From Vreelandella aquamarina (lineage in GTDB: Bacteria; Pseudomonadota; Gammaproteobacteria; Pseudomonadales; Halomonadaceae), in assembly GCF_020075495.1 (NCBI RefSeq), contig NZ_JABYQT010000013.1:1-64000 (forward strand): a stretch of DNA of 64,000 nucleotides, given 5' to 3'. The notes under the pieces are model-generated. The model saw nothing but the letters and a program-made list of their open reading frames with translations. It did not search any database and had not been told where the DNA came from. Positions 1 to 7,520 of the stretch are shown here, piece by piece (position 1 is the first letter of the stretch; every line of letters starts with the position of its first letter). The position numbers and the translations under genes are program-made.

Positions 1-2
1 TA

Positions 3-120
3 CGCCTGACGACCATAGCGAGCGTGAACCACCTGATCCCTTGCCGAACTCAGTAGTGAAACCGCTTAGCGCCGATGGTAGTGTGGGGTCTCCCCATGCG
101 AGAGTAGGTCATCGTCAGGC
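3..120 (+). rRNA. rrf: 5S ribosomal RNA
   Basis: This is the 5S rRNA of an rRNA operon whose 16S and 23S genes lie to the left of the window. The ends pair as helix I (GCCTGACGA at 4-12 with TCGTCAGGC at 112-120), and the internal stretch has the typical gammaproteobacterial loop ending in GCCGAACTCAG. Length is about 117 nt. Exact mature ends are uncertain by one or two bases. An intrinsic terminator follows 16 nt downstream. Confidence 0.96.
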
Positions 121-135
121 ACTTATTCAACGAAG

Positions 136-162
136 AACCCAGCCACCCGGCTGGGTTTTTTG
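136..162 (+). terminator. rRNA operon terminator
   Basis: A 9-bp perfect stem (AACCCAGCC / GGCTGGGTT) with a 4-nt loop runs straight into a T tract. It lies just after the 5S gene, so it ends the rRNA operon transcript. Confidence 0.93.
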
Positions 163-180
163 TATGCGTGAAAGAAAGCT

Positions 181-229
181 CAAGCACCATGAAGTTAAAC
201 GAATCAAGCACCATGAGGTTAAACGAAAT
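181..229. repeat. 24-bp tandem duplication
   Basis: Two adjacent copies of a 24-bp unit beginning CAAGCACCATGA differ at one internal base (AAG versus AGG) and by a base at the end. They lie between the rRNA terminator and rlmM and match no gene. A slippage duplication is the simplest reading; no function is evident. Confidence 0.85.
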
Positions 230-320
230 CCATAGTGTCGGATAAATGCTATGATGCGCTCCGAATGAGTATATCGAATACCGGCTGCTTGGCGCGCTGG
301 ACGCGAATTGAGGTGAGAAG

Positions 321-1388
321 GTGAGTGAAACGGTCCCTACGTCATGGCTGGTCTATTGTCGGCCTGGCTTTGAAAGTGACGCACTGGCAGAAATGCAGCA
401 TCATGCCAAACGCCACGGCGTTTCCTGCGAGCCGGTCTATGGAGAAGGGTGGGCGAGCCTGACACGCACAGACGGCGAGCCGGTAAATGATCTCCACCGC
501 CAGGCTGCATTCAATCAGTTGATTTTTGCTCGCCAAAGCCTTGCCGCATTACCGGCACTAGCGCTTTCACGTGATGACCGTCTGACGGCTATTCTTGAGC
601 AGATCAAGAATAGCCGCTGGAGCTTTGAAGAGATCTGGCATGAAACGCCGGATACTAACGACGGTAAAGCGCTGGCTGGCTTGATCAAGGCACTGACCAA
701 GCCACTACAGAGCATGCTGAAAAAGCGTGGTGCGCTGCGCGGCAAGGCCGGCGGTCGGCGCCTGCATGTTTTCTGGACCGACGGTGACCGGGTACAGCTG
801 GGCATGAGCTTTCCCGGTAATCGCAGTGAGTTGCTCAACGGCATTCGACGCTTGCGCTTTCCCTCGCGTGCACCTAGCCGCTCGACGCTGAAACTGGAAG
901 AAGCCTGGCACGAGTTTATTCCTCGGGAAGAGTGGGATGCCCGGCTAGGTGAGCATATGCAGGCGGCAGACCTGGGGGCAGCCCCCGGCGGCTGGACATG
1001 GCAGTTGGTGCAGCGCGGCATGTATGTATACGCTATCGATAACGGGCCTATGGACAAGCAGCTCATGCAGACCGGCCAGATCGACCATCTAAAAGAGGAT
1101 GGCTTTATCTGGGAGCCGCCTCAGCGACTGGATTGGCTGGTATGTGATATTGTCGATAAACCCGTGCGCGTGCTGGCGATGATAGAGCGCTGGCTGACTC
1201 GCAAGTGGTGCCGAGAGGCTATCTTCAATCTCAAGCTGCCCATGAAAAAGCGTTGGGACGAAGTGACCCGCTGCCTCACAACGCTGGAAGACGCGCTGGA
1301 AAATGCTGGCGTGCGCGGCAGTATCACCTGTCGGCACCTTTACCACGACCGGGAAGAAGTCACCGTGCACGTTCGGTTGACGAACTAA
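321..1388 (+). CDS. rlmM: 23S rRNA C2498 2'-O-ribose methyltransferase RlmM
   Basis: RlmM methylates the ribose of C2498 in 23S rRNA in the cytoplasm, using S-adenosylmethionine. The 355-residue length fits the family. The N-terminal part resembles a THUMP-like domain, and the Rossmann methyltransferase begins near residue 216 with the SAM-binding stretch DLGAAPGGWTWQL. An NLKLPMKKRW segment near residue 302 carries the lysine expected of this K-D-K-E class. The GTG start at 321 has GAGGTGAGAAG just upstream, and no other start fits better. It stands alone downstream of the rRNA operon and converges on the next gene with only 4 nt between the stop codons. Family assignment is firm from sequence; the exact target base is family knowledge. 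Confidence 0.95.
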   Translation: MSETVPTSWLVYCRPGFESDALAEMQHHAKRHGVSCEPVYGEGWASLTRTDGEPVNDLHRQAAFNQLIFARQSLAALPALALSRDDRLTAILEQIKNSRWSFEEIWHETPDTNDGKALAGLIKALTKPLQSMLKKRGALRGKAGGRRLHVFWTDGDRVQLGMSFPGNRSELLNGIRRLRFPSRAPSRSTLKLEEAWHEFIPREEWDARLGEHMQAADLGAAPGGWTWQLVQRGMYVYAIDNGPMDKQLMQTGQIDHLKEDGFIWEPPQRLDWLVCDIVDKPVRVLAMIERWLTRKWCREAIFNLKLPMKKRWDEVTRCLTTLEDALENAGVRGSITCRHLYHDREEVTVHVRLTN

Positions 1389-1392
1389 GGCT

Positions 1393-1680
1393 TTAGTAAC
1401 CTGTTTCATAGATACGGATAGTTTCATCTTCCGTCAGTAATGGCAGAATGCGTTGCATGGCAGTGGCGCGCGCTTCGCTGGCGTGCCACTCTTTCCAGGC
1501 GCGTAGATCGCGCCACTTGGTAATCATCAAGCGGCGATCGGTATGCCCCAGTTGAACCAGGGTTTCGCCACCAACAAAGCCGCTGATGCCAAGCGACACG
1601 CGCATCGCCTCTAAAGCTGCCTGTTCATACTCATCTTCCAGGCCGGGCGTAATACGTCGTTCGATGATAACTTTAATCAT
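1393..1680 (-). CDS. Antibiotic biosynthesis monooxygenase (ABM) domain protein
   Basis: A 95-residue protein of the dimeric alpha/beta-barrel ABM fold. It starts MIKVIIERRITPG, contains the typical ...FVGGETLVQL... and LMITKWRD strands, and ends after one domain, as single-domain ABM proteins do. Members include small quinol monooxygenases and haem-degrading enzymes, but many have no known substrate and none can be assigned here. The gene converges with rlmM and is divergent from tusA with only 29 bp between the two start codons, so any promoter for one must overlap the 5' end of the other. Confidence 0.8.
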   Translation of the reverse strand: MIKVIIERRITPGLEDEYEQAALEAMRVSLGISGFVGGETLVQLGHTDRRLMITKWRDLRAWKEWHASEARATAMQRILPLLTEDETIRIYETGY

Positions 1681-1709
1681 GCTATCTACTTCCTAGACCG
1701 AGGACATGA

Positions 1710-1961
1710 ATGGCCGTCACTACCGATGCCTTACCCCCGCACGATACCGAGCTCGATACCAGTGGACTCTACTGCCCTGAGCCAATCATGCTGATGCATA
1801 ACAAGGTGCGCGATATGCACTCAGGACAGGTGCTGAAAGTCGTTGCGACCGATCCTGCGACAACGCGGGATGTGCCTAAATTCTGCCAATTTCTAGGGCA
1901 TGAGCTTATTCAGCGCGATGAGTCGGCAGACGGCTACGTTTACTTTATACGTTTAGCATAG
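1710..1961 (+). CDS. tusA: TusA-family sulfurtransferase
   Basis: TusA proteins carry persulfide sulfur on a cysteine and pass it to tRNA 2-thiouridine synthesis, molybdopterin or other acceptors. The 83-residue length and the signature around LDTSGLYCPEPIMLMHNKVRDM match; the cysteine of the CPxP motif (CPEP, near residue 22) is the sulfur carrier. The C-terminal half has the usual DPATTRDVPKFCQFLGHEL. GAGGACATGA upstream of the ATG at 1710 supplies a ribosome site. No tusBCD genes are seen nearby. It is divergent from the ABM gene. Confidence 0.9.
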   Translation: MAVTTDALPPHDTELDTSGLYCPEPIMLMHNKVRDMHSGQVLKVVATDPATTRDVPKFCQFLGHELIQRDESADGYVYFIRLA

Positions 1962-2048
1962 CGTTGAGCAGCCCGCTCACGGTCTTGATCGACTAATGTC
2001 GAAGGCCGCTGCGGGCTGGCGATCATGCAGAGGCAACCGAAAAGCAGC

Positions 2049-2744
2049 TTATTCGCTGGGCACTATCATCATGGCAAGTGCTTCGAGCGTGGCCGGGTCC
2101 TCCTCCAGAATACGATTGGCGATATGACGCTGGAAGAAGTAGACGCTTTGGTGGCGGGTGCGAGCGCTGTAAAGGCATGCATCGCCCAGCAGAATAGGAG
2201 TCATGGTGGCTTTTAGCTCATCGGCGAGCAGAGCATCAATCGAGCCATCGCTGTAGAGCCGCCAGCCGTACACGGGCTTCATGCTCCAGGGCGCGTCGGG
2301 GTCATTCATGCACAGCGCGTGGGTGCCCAGGGTATCGGGAATCTGCTGGAGAAGCGTCACTTCACCTGAGGCCTCGTACTCGAAATATTCGGCCGCCGCA
2401 GTCAGTTCGTGATACTTGTGATCGGGAGGCGTATCGAATATTTCCTCGGTTTCAGGGTCACGGTAGCCAATGAAATAACCGTTCTCCTGACTGTCCACTT
2501 CATGGCAGGCTGTCAGGGTTTCCATCCACGGAACCAGCCCGATTACATGGCCATCTTCTCTCAGCCCCCAGGCCAGAACAGGCATCCCGTAATAGGTATC
2601 AGGGCTCGCAGCGAGCTGATATACCATCTCCAGCCCATCCAGTTCAGGGGCCAGGCGAACCAGATGCTTCTGCGCCTGTTGACGCTTACGCATGGCGTCC
2701 AGGTCAATGACCTGGGCAGAGCGGGGTGACTGGGAAGCGCCCAT
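2049..2744 (-). CDS. Conserved hypothetical protein (231 aa)
   Basis: A soluble 231-residue protein with no signal peptide, membrane segment or motif that I recognise. It is acidic, with aromatic-rich segments such as YGWRLYSDGSIDALLADELKAT and VYFFQRHIANRILEEDPATLEALAMM near the end. GGAGGGACATC immediately precedes the ATG at 2744, which is a good ribosome site. Codon use resembles the neighbouring housekeeping genes, which argues for a real gene. It is probably restricted to Halomonas-like bacteria, but this is an inference. Confidence 0.7.
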   Translation of the reverse strand: MGASQSPRSAQVIDLDAMRKRQQAQKHLVRLAPELDGLEMVYQLAASPDTYYGMPVLAWGLREDGHVIGLVPWMETLTACHEVDSQENGYFIGYRDPETEEIFDTPPDHKYHELTAAAEYFEYEASGEVTLLQQIPDTLGTHALCMNDPDAPWSMKPVYGWRLYSDGSIDALLADELKATMTPILLGDACLYSARTRHQSVYFFQRHIANRILEEDPATLEALAMMIVPSE

Positions 2745-2857
2745 GATGTCCCTCCTTGTACTGCGTGGTCATGACATTGGCAAACAGTCATTGATGCCTG
2801 CTGCATGGTTCACCAATAGCACAGGTTGCCTACAAGGTTAAAGGGGGAGTGTGAATT

Positions 2858-3856
2858 TTAATCGTCTGCACATTGAGGGTAGGTGCTTCTTGTCGCCTCG
2901 TGATGTGCTCGGGCTTTCTGGTAGGCCGGCCACGGGGCCTGGTCATTTTCAAGCGAAAGCCAGCGTTCCCTATAGTGGCTTATCGCATCGGGCGGTTCGA
3001 TAGTCTGGCTTGTGATCAGTCGATTGACGGCATCAAGCCACGTCTTGGCATTCTGCTCGAACTGGTCCAGAGAGGCGCTTTCCCAGGCTGACAGGCAGAC
3101 AGCTGATTGCGGGTCGTGGTTGACCAGATAAGCACTCGCCTCGTTCAGTCGCTGGGTAGCAAGCATCAGCGTGCGCAGAAACTCGGCGGTCAATGGACGC
3201 TGATGCAGACCTTTCAGATGGTTCTCGAGCCGCGAGGAGTCCTGCTGCCAGCGATGACTGAACTGAGTATCCATCATCTGCTGAAGGTAGCGTATGGCCG
3301 CAAGGGGCTGGTCGATGGAAGGCAGCATGCCAATATCCAGCGCGCTGCTTGCCCGTGAAAAGCTCCTTTCCCACTCCTCGGAGCCCATCAGAGCATTCCA
3401 GCTGACCGCGGGCAACTGCTCGGTCTTTAGCTGGGTCAGCTGCTCGAGACGTGCGCGATGTTCAGAACTCAAGCCATCGGGAATATCGCTGTTCAAGCAG
3501 GTATCCAGGCGTTGCCAAAGCTCGCGCTCGTAAAGCCAGTGCTGACTGGGTGGCGCTACACGGCCAAGCTGATTGTTGCGCGCAGCAATCAGCGATGTGA
3601 TCTGGCACTCGCGCAGCGCATAGATATTGAGCATTCCCTCGCGAGTCTCCTCGACGGGAATGAGCCGTTCGCGCTGTGGTGGAAATGCACCGATATTGTC
3701 GATGGCGGCACGCTCAATGGGCGATGAGGAGAGATCCTTGGCTATCTGCTGATGATACGCAACCCAAGACTGCTCGGCGTCGTCCCCCTGGCAGCCGGAT
3801 AATACCAGGCTGGCACCAAGCGTAAGCAGGCTCAGTATCCTCATCGCGTTGCTCAT
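2858..3856 (-). CDS. DUF3080 family lipoprotein
   Basis: A 332-residue predicted lipoprotein. Residues 1-22 form a type II signal with lipobox LSGC, so the protein should be anchored to a membrane after Cys22. The mature part is alpha-helical, and the segment LNIYALRECQITSLIAARNNQLGRV is what I associate with DUF3080, a gammaproteobacterial family without known function. The ATG lies one base after the stop of the upstream MATE gene, with CAGGGG as ribosome site inside the end of that gene, so the two are almost certainly translationally coupled. A role linked to export is possible but unproven. Confidence 0.82.
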   Translation of the reverse strand: MSNAMRILSLLTLGASLVLSGCQGDDAEQSWVAYHQQIAKDLSSSPIERAAIDNIGAFPPQRERLIPVEETREGMLNIYALRECQITSLIAARNNQLGRVAPPSQHWLYERELWQRLDTCLNSDIPDGLSSEHRARLEQLTQLKTEQLPAVSWNALMGSEEWERSFSRASSALDIGMLPSIDQPLAAIRYLQQMMDTQFSHRWQQDSSRLENHLKGLHQRPLTAEFLRTLMLATQRLNEASAYLVNHDPQSAVCLSAWESASLDQFEQNAKTWLDAVNRLITSQTIEPPDAISHYRERWLSLENDQAPWPAYQKARAHHEATRSTYPQCADD

Positions 3857-3857
3857 T

Positions 3858-5294
3858 TTACCCCTGCCGACTGATCCATTTTAGCCGCCAGCCAAGTAGA
3901 AGCGTGGCAGTGCTTAACCCGATAATCAGGCCCATCCAGTAGCCATGAACTCCCAGTGGTCCAGTCACGCCGTCTATGCCTTGCGTGCCTAACCAGTGGC
4001 CCCCGCCAAGACCCACTATCCAGTAGGAGAGCACGGTGATGACCATGACGATGCGTGTATCCTTGTAACCACGTAGCGCACCGGCCAGGTTGACCTGGAG
4101 TGAATCGGACAGCTGGAAGATGACGGCCAAGGCAATGATCGAAAGTGTCAGTGCCTGTATCTCGGCATTCGAGGTATATAGCGCAATTACCGGTTTGGCG
4201 GTGACCCACAAGAACAGGCTATTGAAAGCCGCGATGAGTATGCTCACCACGACGCCATTCCAGGCGACCTGCCGCGCCAGTGACAAGCGGTGCTGGCCCA
4301 GAGTATTGCCTACGCGTACCGTCAGCGCCATGCTTAACGAAAGCGGCAGCATGAACAGGATGGAGGTATAGCTGAGAGCGATCTGGTGCGCACCCACGGT
4401 AACCTCTCCCAAGCTTGCGATAAACAGGGCGATCAGGGTGAACAGAGTCACCTCAACAAAGATGGCCACCCCGATCGGCATGCCTACAAAGATGAGTTCC
4501 TTGATTCCTGCAAGCTTGGGCGGCGTAAAGCGATGCCATAGCGACACGTTTTTATAAGCACGCCCGCGACGGGTGTACAGCAGCATGATCAACATCATGG
4601 TCCACATGGAGATGGCAGTGGCAATGCCGCAGCCAAAGGCACCCAGGGCCGGAATTTGCTGCAGGCTCTCGGGAACAGCGTTGCCCAGAAGGCTGACCAG
4701 TCCCTCGCCACCGTAGATCAACAGATAGTTGGTCGGAATGTTCACGCCCAGGCCGACCACACTGATCCAGAGTGAGGGCCGAGTATGGTTCATTCCGTCG
4801 GAAAAAGCGCGTAACGCCTGAAAAAGAGCGATTCCAGGCATGCCGAACGCCACGGCCGAGAGGTAAGCTGCCGACTCCTGCGCCACCTGAGCGGGTACGT
4901 CCATCAACTCGAAAATGGGCATGACGCTGGTCTTGAGCAAAAACGCGGCGATAAGACCTAGTACCAAGGCCACCCATAATCCTTGGTGCACTGCCGGGCG
5001 TATGGCGTCGCTGCGCTGTCCACCCAGATGATACGCCACGATAGGGGTCAGTCCCATCAACGTACCGGTCATGAATAACATCAAGGGGGCCCACAAGCTA
5101 TTGCCCACGGAGACCGCCGCCAGTGACGTCGCGTTGAAGCGCCCCGTCATCATGACATCGACAACCCCCATGCCTGCCTGGGCAAGCTGCGCCCCGCAGA
5201 TAGGCAAGGCCAGAAGGATCAGGGCGCGCGTTTCGGGCCAGTAGGTGGTCTTGAAGTCGTTAGCAAAGCCGGCCAAGGAAGGGCTCTCCGTCAA
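3858..5294 (-). CDS. MATE family multidrug efflux transporter (NorM-like)
   Basis: A 478-residue inner-membrane exporter with about 12 transmembrane helices in two related halves. The first helix region (LILLALPICGAQLAQAGMGVVDVMMTGR) and the following SVGNSLWAPLMLFMTGTLMGLTPIVAYHLGG are characteristic of NorM-type MATE proteins, which expel cationic drugs in exchange for Na+ or H+. The frame begins at a TTG (5292-5294) with no clear ribosome site and an in-frame stop 12 nt upstream, so TTG is the only early choice; the homologous region starts about 20 residues in. It forms a two-gene unit with the DUF3080 lipoprotein. Confidence 0.92.
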   Translation of the reverse strand: MTESPSLAGFANDFKTTYWPETRALILLALPICGAQLAQAGMGVVDVMMTGRFNATSLAAVSVGNSLWAPLMLFMTGTLMGLTPIVAYHLGGQRSDAIRPAVHQGLWVALVLGLIAAFLLKTSVMPIFELMDVPAQVAQESAAYLSAVAFGMPGIALFQALRAFSDGMNHTRPSLWISVVGLGVNIPTNYLLIYGGEGLVSLLGNAVPESLQQIPALGAFGCGIATAISMWTMMLIMLLYTRRGRAYKNVSLWHRFTPPKLAGIKELIFVGMPIGVAIFVEVTLFTLIALFIASLGEVTVGAHQIALSYTSILFMLPLSLSMALTVRVGNTLGQHRLSLARQVAWNGVVVSILIAAFNSLFLWVTAKPVIALYTSNAEIQALTLSIIALAVIFQLSDSLQVNLAGALRGYKDTRIVMVITVLSYWIVGLGGGHWLGTQGIDGVTGPLGVHGYWMGLIIGLSTATLLLGWRLKWISRQG

Positions 5295-5414
5295 TAAGAT
5301 GATCTAGAAATGTCGCTAGGTTAGCAGGACTCGCTGGATTTTGCCGATCACGCTTCAGCCTGCTCCGGGCGGGCCGCTATACTAGGCAAATTGTGCTTGA
5401 ATAACGAGGATATT

Positions 5415-5999
5415 GTGACCGACGAACGTGACCGCTGGACCCTTGAGGATATAACGGCGTTATTTGATGGACTGTTCATGTCGCGCTATCAGACTCGGCT
5501 CGTGCGCGGCGATGACGAGCCTCTCTATCGACCGGCAAGCCAGGCAATGCCTTATCATCAGGTGATCTTCGCACGCGGCTTCTACGCCAGTGCCCTGCAT
5601 GAAATCAGCCACTGGTGCATTGCAGGTGCCAAACGCCGCGAACTGGAAGACTACGGTTACTGGTACCTGCCCGATGGGCGCAATGCCGAGCAGCAGCAGG
5701 CGTTCGAGCAAGCCGAGATCGCCCCCCAGGCGCTGGAGTCACTGTTTACAAGAGCTTGTGGACGAGTGTTTCACGTCAGTGTGGACAATCTCGGCGGAGA
5801 CGTGGAGGTTGACCGGGAAGCATTTGCAGCCAAGGTGCTTGCTCGCGCACAGCGTTATCAGCGCGAAGGGTTGCCTCTGCGCGCCAACGCCTTTTTCGAG
5901 GCGCTGACGGCGTTTTATCAGCGAAATGAACCGCTTAGGGATGCCATCGCGCAAGGCCTGGACATTCTGGAGCAAATACCGGAGCGCTCGAGCAGTTGA
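5415..5999 (+). CDS. epmC: Elongation factor P hydroxylase EpmC
   Basis: EpmC (YfcM) hydroxylates the beta-lysylated lysine of translation factor EF-P. The protein has the expected size (194 aa) and the conserved metal-binding HEISHW segment (ALHEISHWCIAGAKRR) followed by EDYGYWYLPDGR. The frame is open from TTG at 5391, but GTG at 5415 is preferred because GAGG lies seven bases before it and the upstream residues do not look conserved. The epmA and epmB partners are not in this window. Divergent from the MATE gene; a TATACT sequence at 5378-5383 may be its -10 element. Confidence 0.92.
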   Translation: MTDERDRWTLEDITALFDGLFMSRYQTRLVRGDDEPLYRPASQAMPYHQVIFARGFYASALHEISHWCIAGAKRRELEDYGYWYLPDGRNAEQQQAFEQAEIAPQALESLFTRACGRVFHVSVDNLGGDVEVDREAFAAKVLARAQRYQREGLPLRANAFFEALTAFYQRNEPLRDAIAQGLDILEQIPERSSS

Positions 6000-6009
6000 C
6001 CGCCAGCCT

Positions 6010-6489
6010 CTAGTCCTGCTCCGTCAGGCGCTGATGCAGCGAGAGCATCACTTCAAGCTCGTGTTCCGGGCGCATGGGCTCAAGGCCCAGCTCGCTGAAG
6101 GTTTCACGCCGCTGGCGGTGCCATTCACCGGGGGCAAGCGAAGGGTAGAGTACCGGGGCGGGGGCGAGCTCGACGAACGGGTCCAGCCCGTAGGTATCAA
6201 ACAGCCGTGCAAGCGCGGCTTCTTCATCGCCATTGTCGCTTGTATAGAGCGTGGCTGAGAAGTGGTCGTTCTCGAGTTCGCGAATCACTTCGAGAGGGCT
6301 TACGCCCAGGCTCTCCAGCTCCTCGATGCTGTAGGCGCCCATGGCATTGGTATCTTCCTTGATCCAGCTGTCATCGGGCTGAATCAGTGTCTCCTTGACG
6401 CGCCCATCGGGCAGCGACCAGGCAATGGCCAGTGGCAGGCCATCATCGTCGCCGGTTTCGATGGCAATGAATCCTGGGTAATCGGCCAC
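6010..6489 (-). CDS. Conserved hypothetical protein (159 aa)
   Basis: A soluble acidic protein of 159 residues starting MADYPGFIAIETGDDDGLPLA. GTG at 6487-6489 is chosen because AAGGAG lies seven bases upstream; the frame stays open further but the extra residues are the antisense of tatD. The stretch MGAYSIEELESLGVSPLEVIREL suggests helices, and no catalytic motif is seen. It sits 13 bp after tatD on the same strand, so the two are probably one transcript. It converges on epmC, with 10 bp between stop codons. I do not recognise the family. Confidence 0.72.
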   Translation of the reverse strand: MADYPGFIAIETGDDDGLPLAIAWSLPDGRVKETLIQPDDSWIKEDTNAMGAYSIEELESLGVSPLEVIRELENDHFSATLYTSDNGDEEAALARLFDTYGLDPFVELAPAPVLYPSLAPGEWHRQRRETFSELGLEPMRPEHELEVMLSLHQRLTEQD

Positions 6490-6502
6490 GCTCGTACTCC
6501 TT

Positions 6503-7354
6503 TCAAGATTGGGTGGGCAGGCGGAAAAAACGCTGCGCTGTTTGGGTGGTGGCCCCGGCCAGCTCGGCTTCGCTGACGCCATGCCACTGGGCAATTTCCT
6601 TGACGATCCACGGCAGCAGAGCAGGCTCATGGCGGCGACCCTTGAGCTTGGCCGGCAGATTGCGAGGCAGAAGGTAAGGGCAGTCGGTCTCGACCATCAG
6701 CCGCGCAAGCGGAATATCCTTGACCAGCGGGCGAAGGTGATGACCGCGGCGCTCATCGCATATCCAGCCGGTCAACCCGATGTGCAGGTCCAGATCCAGG
6801 TAGCCATAGAGCGTATCGCGCTCGGCGGTGAAGCAGTGAATCACGGCGTCGCTGATATCATCACGCCAGGCGGCGAGCATTTCACGCATCCTCGAGCCCG
6901 CATCGCGCTCGTGAAGAAACAGCGGCAATCCGCTCTCCGCCGCCAGGCCAAGCTGCGCTTCAAACGCTTGCTCCTGCTCTTTGGGGGTCGAGAAATTGCG
7001 GTTGAAGTCCAGCCCGCACTCGCCCACGGCCACTACTTCCGGCTGCTCGTGCAGGGCCGCCATCCTTCCGGCAAGCTCGGTATTCCAGCTGCTGGCATCA
7101 TGGGGATGAACGCCCGCGGTGGCGTAAAGGCCAGGGAAACGTCTGGCAAGCTCGATAGCCTGTTCAGCATGAGCAAGGTCGGTTCCGGTGACGATCATTG
7201 TATTGACTTGTGCCGCCTGAGCGCGGGCAATCACGTCATCAAGGTCACGATCAAAACTTTCGTGCGTCAGGTTCGCGCCGATATCCACCAGAGTGGCCGG
7301 CGAACGAAACCGAAGCGCCTCGGGTAAAAAGGTATCCACCGTTGATGCAGCCAA
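6503..7354 (-). CDS. tatD: TatD family metal-dependent DNase
   Basis: A 283-residue TIM-barrel metallohydrolase of the amidohydrolase superfamily; TatD has 3'-5' exonuclease activity and is linked to DNA repair or degradation. Diagnostic segments are LVDIGANLTHESF near the N-terminus, TAGVHPHDAS, AVGECGLDFNRNFSTPKEQEQAFEAQL, LFLHERDA, and VETDCPYLLP near the end, which supply the two-metal ligands. The start is TTG at 7352-7354, supported by GAAGGAGTGACGC just upstream. It is followed by the 159-residue hypothetical gene. Confidence 0.93.
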   Translation of the reverse strand: MAASTVDTFLPEALRFRSPATLVDIGANLTHESFDRDLDDVIARAQAAQVNTMIVTGTDLAHAEQAIELARRFPGLYATAGVHPHDASSWNTELAGRMAALHEQPEVVAVGECGLDFNRNFSTPKEQEQAFEAQLGLAAESGLPLFLHERDAGSRMREMLAAWRDDISDAVIHCFTAERDTLYGYLDLDLHIGLTGWICDERRGHHLRPLVKDIPLARLMVETDCPYLLPRNLPAKLKGRRHEPALLPWIVKEIAQWHGVSEAELAGATTQTAQRFFRLPTQS

Positions 7355-7520
7355 GCGTCACTCCTTCAGCGCAGGGATAAAACGCCATTGTAACGCCAAG
7401 CGCAAACATCGACTAATAGCTGAGATGCCAAGCGTGGCACAACATGCCACTCTGCGTGCAAAGGCCAAGGGTTCAGGCCCTGACCCAATAGACTTCAACG
7501 AGCACGTCAAGGAGCGCTGC

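Noticed and set aside
20-60. GATCCCTTGC inside the 5S rRNA, nearly the same as the candidate sRNA seed
   Set aside because: It is the conserved loop sequence of 5S rRNA; the overlap of ten bases with the sRNA motif is most likely chance, although it shows that the motif alone is weak evidence.
5391-5414. TTG start at 5391 for epmC
   Set aside because: GTG at 5415 has a well-spaced GAGG, while the earlier TTG has none, and the added eight residues are not typical of the family.
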